The notes under the pieces: model-generated
What the model saw: the letters and a program-made list of their open reading frames with translations, nothing else
What the model was told of the DNA's origin: nothing
The model's database searches: none
In this document: piece after piece, positions 4,277-9,615 of the stretch
Numbering within the stretch: the first letter of the stretch is position 1
Layout: each line of letters opens with the position of its first letter
Program-made: the position numbers and the translations under genes
NCBI GenBank assembly: GCA_030624945.1
Contig: JAUXJB010000046.1
Coordinates: 1 to 9,615, forward strand
Origin: Deltaproteobacteria bacterium
GTDB taxonomy: Bacteria; Myxococcota_A; UBA9160; SZUA-336
Direction: 5' to 3'
DNA: 9,615 nt

Positions 4277-6136
4277 TCAGCCCGCTTGGCCGGGCTCGGA
4301 ACGCAGTGGAAAGAGGCCAAAGGCCTCTTTCACCGCCAGTCGTTGCGCCTCGACCTCTTCGTTGAGGCGCGCACAGACCGCCAGTAGATCGGTAACGGTC
4401 TCCGCGGCGTCGAGGATCTCGACGCCGCGTATGGCACTCAAGGTCGCGGTAGTCTCGAGCAGACTCTGCGCCAGGCAGCGATGGGCGATTCCCAGCCTGG
4501 CGCGGCTCTCGAGCAGGCCTGGTGGCGGTTCGAAGCGCCGCTCGCCGTGCAGCACGAGAGCGTCGAGGATTGGTTCCAGGGCGGCGAGCTCTCTCGCGGC
4601 TTCGCAGCTCGCCAGCCCGACATCGGAGAGAAGCCCTCTCGCCTCCGCGGCCTCATGGGACTCCAGGCGCAGGTAGAGGTCCCGGGAGAGGCGCAGGATC
4701 TCCGCCAGGAGCTTGCGCGCCTCGCCGCCGAGGATCTCGGACATCACCTGTGCCACCTTCTGAGCGAGAGCGGTGGGCGGTTGCGGGCCGCTCGCATCCG
4801 GGATGAGCGAGGGGTGCTGCAAGAGGCTGTGTCCCAGCGGCAGCAGGACCAGGCCGCCCGCCAGTCCCACGCCGAATAGCACGGCGTCCCCCATCAGTGC
4901 GAGCGCGAACCCGAGCCCGATGGGGATCAGGGCGACCGTCATGAGCCAGTCGGGGAGCTCGGCCCAGGTGGCATCCGCCGCCACCAGGCGGGTCTCGAAG
5001 CCGTGCGTGGCCAGACGTCGCGTGACCCGCTGCGCCTGTGTGCGCGAGACCTTCACCAGGGGCTGCTTCCCGCGCGCCACGCGTCGCACCGCACGCTCGT
5101 CGGACGGGCCGCCGGTGAGCCCGCGCAGCTTCCGGACGCGCTCTTCCTCGCCCGAGGTCTCCGAGACGGACGGGACCAGCATGATCAGCGTATCGGGCTG
5201 CCCGCCGAGGGGGTCCTCGCAGTGGGGGCAGACGGCGCGCCCGAGGGTGCCCGGCTCGCGACACAGGATGCAGCAGTCGGTCAGGTAGTCCTCGCGGGTG
5301 GCTCCCGCTCCCGGGGGCAGCCCCTGCTCGTCCAGCGCGCGCGCCAGGCGCTCGGCGGTCTCGATCCGGTTGCCAGGATCCGCGCAGGTGGCGCGGGCGA
5401 TGATCTCGTCGAGCCACTTGGGCACGTCGGGGCGCGCCTGCGAGGGCTTGAACCCGTCAGGGAGCGGCGTGCATGGTGCGGCATCCGGGCCCGCCTGCGG
5501 CAGCTTCCCAACCAGGGCGTAGTACAAGGTCATGCCGAGCGCGTAGATATCGGAGCGCGCGTCGACGTAGCGACCCTCGCTCTGTTCCGGGGAGCGGAAG
5601 ACGTCGTCCTCCGCTGCGTCCTCGTCCTCGAGCCACGCCTCCTGCCCGTCGAGATCGGCGCAGCCGAAGTCCGCGAGCAGAGCCCGGCGCGGCTCGCCGA
5701 GCAGAATGTTCCGGGGTTTCACAGCTCTGTGTAATAGACCCTGCGCGTGCACCGCGGCCAGGGCCTCCGCGACGCTGCGTCCGATCACCGCCACGTCGTG
5801 CGGGCTCAGGGGACCGTGCGCTGCCACCCGCGTGCCCAGGTCGCCGCCCTCGACGAGATCCATCACGATCAGGGTGGAGAAGCCCGCATCGAGTAGCTCC
5901 GAGGGCTTCAGGATCCCGGGGTGCTCCACGGCTCGCAGGGCCTCCGAAACGCGTCGGAGCTGCTCGCGAGCCAGATGTGCGACGGGAGCGGGAGGAGACA
6001 GCAGCTTGACGGCAACTCGCCGGTCTCCCTCGCGGGCCTCGAAAACGATGGAGTGGGCGCCGCGGCCGATCTCCCGCAAGATCTCGTAGCGATTGGCCAG
6101 CACGGTTCCAGGCGAGAGTCCGGTCGCTGCGTTCAT
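4277..6136 (-). CDS. Hanks-type Ser/Thr kinase homologue lacking the HRD aspartate; zinc ribbon, two membrane helices
   Basis: The protein has 619 residues from ATG at 6134-6136, chosen because AGGA lies six bases upstream; a GTG fifteen bases earlier has no such site. The kinase fold spans about 16-272. It has glycine loop GRGAHSIVF (24-32), ATP-site Lys44 in VAVK, Asn143, DFG (156-158), SPE (182-184) and SDIYALG (195-201). The catalytic loop reads H136-R137-A138-V139-K140-P141-R142-N143: the proton-acceptor Asp of HRD is Ala, so this is probably a pseudokinase that binds nucleotide or acts as a scaffold. A zinc ribbon follows, with Cys289-x2-Cys292 and Cys303-x2-Cys306. Next is a small alpha/beta-looking segment (about 355-387), then two hydrophobic helices (about 399-416 and 418-435). 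A roughly 180-residue helical C-terminus completes the protein. It is probably anchored in the inner membrane. Its target and partners cannot be read from the neighbourhood. Confidence 0.88.
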   Translation of the reverse strand: MNAATGLSPGTVLANRYEILREIGRGAHSIVFEAREGDRRVAVKLLSPPAPVAHLAREQLRRVSEALRAVEHPGILKPSELLDAGFSTLIVMDLVEGGDLGTRVAAHGPLSPHDVAVIGRSVAEALAAVHAQGLLHRAVKPRNILLGEPRRALLADFGCADLDGQEAWLEDEDAAEDDVFRSPEQSEGRYVDARSDIYALGMTLYYALVGKLPQAGPDAAPCTPLPDGFKPSQARPDVPKWLDEIIARATCADPGNRIETAERLARALDEQGLPPGAGATREDYLTDCCILCREPGTLGRAVCPHCEDPLGGQPDTLIMLVPSVSETSGEEERVRKLRGLTGGPSDERAVRRVARGKQPLVKVSRTQAQRVTRRLATHGFETRLVAADATWAELPDWLMTVALIPIGLGFALALMGDAVLFGVGLAGGLVLLPLGHSLLQHPSLIPDASGPQPPTALAQKVAQVMSEILGGEARKLLAEILRLSRDLYLRLESHEAAEARGLLSDVGLASCEAARELAALEPILDALVLHGERRFEPPPGLLESRARLGIAHRCLAQSLLETTATLSAIRGVEILDAAETVTDLLAVCARLNEEVEAQRLAVKEAFGLFPLRSEPGQAG

Positions 6137-6142
6137 CCCAGT

Positions 6143-6146
6143 TCCT
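6143..6146 (-). promoter_or_regulatory. Ribosome-binding site of the kinase-like gene
   Basis: Read on the minus strand, AGGA precedes the ATG at 6136 by six bases (AGGAACTGGGATG). It favours this start over the GTG at 6151, which has no purine-rich site in front. Confidence 0.65.
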
Positions 6147-6242
6147 GACACCCGAGGGAACCCGGAGGATTCCGAGTGGGGGGTTGCAGAGCGCTGAGCG
6201 GGGGGAAACCGCTACCCCCAGCTCCGTCTCTTCGCGGAATCG

Positions 6243-6260
6243 GTCGCGACAGCTCGCGAC
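6243..6260 (-). terminator. Perfect stem-loop after the dihydrouridine synthase gene
   Basis: GTCGCGA (6243-6249) and TCGCGAC (6254-6260) form a perfect 7-bp stem with a four-base loop. On the minus strand it begins about 21 bases after the TGA stop of the dihydrouridine synthase. No run of T follows in that direction, so it is not a classical intrinsic terminator. It may act as a 3' stabilising or Rho-assisted structure separating this gene from the kinase-like gene. Confidence 0.35.
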
Positions 6261-6281
6261 TTTAGGTGACGGGTTCCGGTC

Positions 6282-7457
6282 TCAGCCGCCCGAAACGGGC
6301 GCCTCAGCCGCCGCCGATGGTGGGGAGGGGTCATCGAGCCGGTCGAGGTAGCCCTCTGGCAGCACCACGCGCTGGGTGCGACTGCCTTTCCCTCGGGGAA
6401 TCCGCAGGGCGCCCGGCGGGAAGGGCTCCCGGGGGTCGATCCCGGCCAGGGCCCGGTCCAGGTCGGCCAGGCTCGAGATCCCGGTCAGCAGGCGCCGCAG
6501 CTCCTTGCTGCGCCGGAATCCCTTGGTGTACCAGGTGGCGTGTTTGCGGAAGCCCTGCGTCCCGTACCGCTCGCCGAACCATTCGACCAGGAGACCCGCG
6601 TGCTCCCGCATGATGCCGGCGACACCGCCCAGATCGGGTGGGGCCTGCGGCTCGCGACCGTCGAAGACGTCCGCGAGGTCGCGAAACAACCAGGGCCTCC
6701 CCAGACAGCCTCTCCCCACGACGACCCCGTCGCAGCCCGTCGCCCGCATCATGCGCAGGGCGTCGTGTGCCTCCCAGATGTCGCCGTTGCCGAGCACGGG
6801 AATCGATGTGACCGCGCGCTTGAGCTCGCCGATCTTCTCCCAGCACGCCTCTCCCGCGTAGAGCTGAGCCGCGGTCCGCGCGTGCAGGGCAACCGCAGCA
6901 CAGCCCTCGTCCTCGGCGATGCGCCCGGTGTCGAGAAACGTCTCGTGCTCGGAATCGATGCCAACGCGGAACTTGATCGACACCGGGACGTGACGCGCGC
7001 GTCGGACCGCCTCCCGTACGATGTTGCGAAGCAGCCGGGTCTTGAGAGGCAGGGCCGCCCCGCCGCCCCGCCGCGTCACCTTGCGGACGGGGCAGCCGAA
7101 GTTGAGGTCGATGTGATCGACCAGGGCCTCGCCGACGAGCCAGCCGACCGCTTCGCCCACGTAATGCGGATCGACGCCGTAGAGCTGCAGGCTGCGCGGG
7201 CTCTCGTCGGGACTGAACCCGGAGAGCTTCCGCGTCTTGGCGTGTCCCTCGACCAAGGCCCGCGCGGTGATCATCTCGCTCACGTAGAGCCCCGCGCCGA
7301 AGCGCCGACAGAGTCGACGGAAGGGCGCGTTCGTGACGCCGGCCATGGGTGCCAGCACGACGGGGGGCCACACCTCGAAGGGACCCAGCTTGAGCGCCCG
7401 AAACTCGCGCGGAGCCGCCGGCAATTCGTCTCGGTTCCGCTCGCTCCGATAGCTCAC
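6282..7457 (-). CDS. dusB: tRNA-dihydrouridine synthase (DusB-like, FMN-dependent)
   Basis: The protein has 391 residues from GTG at 7455-7457, with AGGA nine bases upstream. It reduces uridine to 5,6-dihydrouridine in the D-loop or related positions of tRNA, using FMN and NADPH, in the cytoplasm. The TIM-barrel signatures are all present: LAPMAGVTNAPFR (35-47) at the FMN site, the QLYG motif (91-94), the catalytic cysteine in NFGCPVRKV (Cys122), SIKFRVG (Lys162), LHARTAAQLY (His192), VLGNGDI and VVGRGCLGRPW. A C-terminal helical tRNA-binding region follows, with KHATWYTKGF. The family usually has about 320-350 residues; the extra length here is an N-terminal stretch of about 20 residues and a Ser/Ala/Pro-rich tail. 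It lies 76 bases downstream of the helicase on the same strand, separated by the hairpin repeat. The class (Dus) is secure. The B-type assignment rests on the NFGCPxxKV-like motif and is less sure. Confidence 0.92.
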   Translation of the reverse strand: MSYRSERNRDELPAAPREFRALKLGPFEVWPPVVLAPMAGVTNAPFRRLCRRFGAGLYVSEMITARALVEGHAKTRKLSGFSPDESPRSLQLYGVDPHYVGEAVGWLVGEALVDHIDLNFGCPVRKVTRRGGGAALPLKTRLLRNIVREAVRRARHVPVSIKFRVGIDSEHETFLDTGRIAEDEGCAAVALHARTAAQLYAGEACWEKIGELKRAVTSIPVLGNGDIWEAHDALRMMRATGCDGVVVGRGCLGRPWLFRDLADVFDGREPQAPPDLGGVAGIMREHAGLLVEWFGERYGTQGFRKHATWYTKGFRRSKELRRLLTGISSLADLDRALAGIDPREPFPPGALRIPRGKGSRTQRVVLPEGYLDRLDDPSPPSAAAEAPVSGG

Positions 7458-7463
7458 GAGTTC

Positions 7464-7537
7464 GCGTCCTGTTCTGGGAGTGCGCTCGCATACTCGTCCG
7501 CGAGAATTGCGTCGGAACTCCCGGAACAGGACACTAG
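7464..7537. repeat. Inverted-repeat hairpin element containing the second copy of the dispersed repeat
   Basis: The right arm, ACTCCCGGAACAGGACAC (7517-7534), is identical to the core of the copy at 3262-3287. The left arm, GCGTCCTGTTCTGGGAGT (7464-7481), is its inverted partner. As minus-strand RNA the arms pair over 18 positions with one C-A mismatch and one G-U pair. Inside the 35-base loop, CTCGC (7485-7489) and GCGAG (7500-7504) can make a second short stem. The element fills the gap between the helicase and the dihydrouridine synthase. It supplies the helicase TAG stop (7534-7536) at one end and the ribosome-binding AGGA of the next gene (7467-7470) in the other arm. I see no flanking target duplication and no coding content. 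It could be a REP- or MITE-like element or an intergenic regulatory hairpin. Confidence 0.8.
7467..7470 (-). promoter_or_regulatory. Ribosome-binding site of the dihydrouridine synthase, inside a repeat arm
   Basis: AGGA on the minus strand lies nine bases before the GTG at 7457. It is part of the left arm of the inverted repeat (7464-7481), so folding the hairpin would occlude it. No better site exists between the arm and the start codon. Confidence 0.5.
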
Positions 7538-9615
7538 GGTATCAGCGGATCGACGCCCATCCAGAAGGCCTCGAGCCGGTTGCCCGGATCCCGCGTGTCC
7601 TCGAGACACTCGCGCCACCAGCTCGGAAGCGGATTGCGGTAGAGCGGGTCCTGGAAGCGTCGACCCAGGAGCACGATCGCCGCTCGGTCGCTCGGAGTAC
7701 GCAGCGCGCGTCCCCCCGCCTGTATGACGCGATTGATGCCCGGGTAGACATAGGCGTACTCGAAGCCCCGGCCCCGTTGGTTCTCGAAATAGGCCCGGAT
7801 CAGCTCTCGGTCCGCATCGACGGCGGGCAGGCCCGGTCCCACGATGAACACCCCGATGGCCATCTCGCCCGGGTAGTCCACCCCCTCGGCGAAGACGCCC
7901 CCTAGCACTCCGCAGAGCAAGAGGGTCTCGGAGCGATTGTTCCGGAGCTCGGCGAGGAAGGCGCCCGTGGGCATTGCGGGCGTCTGGGTGAGCACTCTGT
8001 AGGGTCCGGGCGCAAGCTTTGCCATGACCTCGTCCCGGTACGCGAAGCTCCCGAAGAACGCGAGGTAGTTGCCGCGCCGTACGCGCAGACAGCGCTCGAT
8101 GAGGGCCGCCACGCGTGCGGCGTCCTGCGAGCGCCTTCGGTAGGTCGTGTCGATGTCGGGCACGCAGAGGACCAGCCGGTTCTCGCGGGGGAAGGGCGAG
8201 CCGAGGTCGAGCTGGACCGAGCGGGGACCCTCGACGCCCAGCAGGCCCGCGTGGAAGTCGAGCGGCGCCAGCGTCGCGCTCATACACACGACTGCGTGAA
8301 AGCCGCGAATGCGCGGACCGAAGAGCGAGCCGGGATCGAGACAGAGCAGCTTGGCGCGGTCCTCGCTCCACAGAGCCGCGAAGAGCTCCGGGTTCCGCTG
8401 GCTGGCGCGGCAGTAGTCGCGAACCCCGTACAGACACGAGAGCAGAGGGTCGCGAAGCAGGCCGTTGGCGGGGTCGCGGCGCGGCGCGAACGGTGCGGGC
8501 CGCGGCTGCTCCCGCGCCGCAGACAGGCTGTAGCGGAGCACGCACGCTTCGACACGGACCTCTATCTCTTCCCAGAAGCTGCGGTCTGGCTCCTCGACCC
8601 ACGGTGCCGGCGTGGCCCGCTCCTCGGAGAGCGTTCGGACCTGCCGCTCGCAGTGGTCGTGCACGTCGCGCAGGAGGTCCGCAACCTCCAGGTAGGCGGG
8701 CTGTGTCTGCTCCTCGCAGTCGCGAATCAGCCTCGCGAGCTCGGTCTGGCTGAGCTCGGCGGAATAGCTCGCGCGGGCGCGCTCGGGCAGCTCGTGCGCC
8801 TCGTCGATGATCAGCAGGAGCTGGCCCGGGTCCTCGTCGAAGAAGCGCCTCAGGTAGGCATTCGGGTCGAACACGTAGTTGAAGTCCGCGACCACGGCCG
8901 CCGCGCCGAGCGAGAGCTCGAGCGAGACCTCGAAGGGACACAGCTCCGCCTTGAGAGCGCGTGCGGTGAGCTCGGCGCTGTCGACGACCCCGAGCTGCAT
9001 CAGCTCGTCGATCAGACCGGAGGTCGCCAGACGTTCGGCAAAGCGCGTCATCAGCGGGCAGCCCCGCTCGACGCAGCCCAGGCTCTCCCGGGGACACACC
9101 CGGTCCCTGGCGCTGATCTGAACCGCGAAGCCCGGATCGCCGGGGGGCAGCTGACGGCGAAGCGTGTCGAGCGCCAGTTCCTGCTGCGAGATCCGGGCGG
9201 TGACGAAGAAGAGCGTCGTGTCCTCGGCCAGGGCGCGCTTGAGCATGGGGTGAATGGCTGCGGCCGTCTTGCCGATCCCGGTCGGCGCGGCGCAGAGCAG
9301 GATCAGGCCGGACGCTGCGGCGCCCGCGACGTCGCGCAGCATGGCGTCCTGGCCGGGCCGCGGCTCGGCGAACGGAAAGGCGAGTCGTTCGGCTTGCAGG
9401 GCCTTTCCTCTCGCGCCGCGCCGCTCTCGGAGCCACACCCGCTCGATCCGCTCGAGGCGGGCGTCGAGCACGCGCTCGTAGGCCTCCTCGGAGAAGGCCA
9501 CATCGAGCCGGTGGGCCCGCTCGTCGATGAGCGAGATATCTACGATGGATCCCTTGAGGACGCGCCCTCCGGAACGGAGCAGGAGAAGACAGAGGAGTCC
9601 CACCCGCTCGATGGC
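7534..9615 (-). CDS. DinG/XPD-family Fe-S DNA helicase, N-terminus beyond window
   Basis: About 693 residues are visible, ending at TAG (7534-7536). The frame is open to the right edge with no start signal at the GTG at 9603, so the N-terminus is missing. It is a superfamily 2, XPD-like 5'-3' helicase. Features include LAFPFAEPRPGQ (Q-motif-like region) and Walker A APTGIGKT (9265-9288). Four cysteines for a 4Fe-4S cluster lie in DRVCPRESLGC, ERGC and ELCPFEVSLEL, followed by FNYVFDP. DEAH lies at 8794-8805, MSATLAPLDFH is motif III/IV-like, GGVFAEGVDYPGE is motif V, and INRVIQAGGRALRTPSDR is motif VI. Many close relatives carry an N-terminal PD-(D/E)XK nuclease domain. The visible first 60 residues, which end in helices (FSEEAYERVLDARLERIERVW), fit the tail of such a domain, but this is inference. 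It probably acts in DNA repair or resolution of DNA structures. Its stop lies in the dispersed repeat. Confidence 0.9.
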   Translation of the reverse strand, partial: AIERVGLLCLLLLRSGGRVLKGSIVDISLIDERAHRLDVAFSEEAYERVLDARLERIERVWLRERRGARGKALQAERLAFPFAEPRPGQDAMLRDVAGAAASGLILLCAAPTGIGKTAAAIHPMLKRALAEDTTLFFVTARISQQELALDTLRRQLPPGDPGFAVQISARDRVCPRESLGCVERGCPLMTRFAERLATSGLIDELMQLGVVDSAELTARALKAELCPFEVSLELSLGAAAVVADFNYVFDPNAYLRRFFDEDPGQLLLIIDEAHELPERARASYSAELSQTELARLIRDCEEQTQPAYLEVADLLRDVHDHCERQVRTLSEERATPAPWVEEPDRSFWEEIEVRVEACVLRYSLSAAREQPRPAPFAPRRDPANGLLRDPLLSCLYGVRDYCRASQRNPELFAALWSEDRAKLLCLDPGSLFGPRIRGFHAVVCMSATLAPLDFHAGLLGVEGPRSVQLDLGSPFPRENRLVLCVPDIDTTYRRRSQDAARVAALIERCLRVRRGNYLAFFGSFAYRDEVMAKLAPGPYRVLTQTPAMPTGAFLAELRNNRSETLLLCGVLGGVFAEGVDYPGEMAIGVFIVGPGLPAVDADRELIRAYFENQRGRGFEYAYVYPGINRVIQAGGRALRTPSDRAAIVLLGRRFQDPLYRNPLPSWWRECLEDTRDPGNRLEAFWMGVDPLIP

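Noticed and set aside
6197..6213. AGCGG/CCGCT stem and G-run/C-run pairing in the leader of the kinase-like gene, considered as a riboswitch
   Set aside because: The pairings are short and mutually exclusive, and match no riboswitch class I know. They are kept only as background structure in a GC-rich leader.
6331..7727. Long frames on both strands across the dihydrouridine synthase gene
   Set aside because: They are low-complexity, lack recognisable motifs and are fully covered by a well-conserved enzyme in another frame.
7454..9436. Long minus-strand frame of 660 codons overlapping the helicase
   Set aside because: Its product is Arg/Gly/Pro/Ala-rich with no motifs, whereas the overlapping frame contains all the helicase motifs. 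It is a shadow caused by high GC content.

Overview
The window is GC-rich bacterial chromosomal DNA, densely coding, with strongly GC-biased third codon positions. The gene content is a VKOR-DsbA fusion, a DUF420-type membrane protein, a Hanks-type kinase homologue with a zinc ribbon and membrane anchor, and a DinG/XPD-type helicase. That mix would fit an aerobic deltaproteobacterium or myxobacterium, or an uncultured relative. This placement is an inference from gene content; no rRNA or other marker gene is present. I see no tRNA, rRNA, CRISPR array, transposase or phage structural gene.

Layout, left to right. Positions 3-176 (+) are the C-terminus of an unrecognised membrane protein. It is followed by a DUF420-like four-helix membrane protein (209-658, +), which meets a small hypothetical gene (655-951, -) tail to tail with overlapping stop codons. 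A 208-base divergent spacer holding a ten-C run leads into a VKOR-DsbA thiol oxidoreductase (1160-2455, +). This again overlaps its convergent neighbour, a TVP38/TMEM64 (DedA-like) membrane protein (2452-3201, -), by four bases. Upstream of that lies a SAM-dependent methyltransferase (3284-3841, -). An AT-richer spacer with a palindrome follows, then a 64-residue excisionase-like HTH protein (4029-4223, +). The rest is on the minus strand: a kinase-like membrane protein whose HRD catalytic aspartate is replaced by alanine (4277-6136), a tRNA-dihydrouridine synthase (6282-7457) and a DinG/XPD-family Fe-S helicase running off the right edge (7534-9615).

Functional threads. The left third is about the cell envelope: disulfide-bond formation by VKOR-DsbA, probable respiratory-oxidase-related membrane proteins, and a DedA-like protein. 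The right half combines signalling (pseudokinase), tRNA modification and nucleic-acid unwinding, with no obvious single pathway.

The most unusual non-coding feature is a short dispersed repeat with core ACTCCCGGAACAGGACAC. It occurs at 3262-3287 and 7512-7537. Both copies lie between a minus-strand gene and the next gene downstream on the same strand, and both supply the upstream gene's TAG stop codon. The right copy also has an inverted partner arm at 7464-7481, making a roughly 70-base hairpin element. Its distal arm contains the apparent ribosome-binding site of the dihydrouridine synthase gene. I see no convincing complete new defence or mobile system here; the repeat and the pseudokinase are the best leads.
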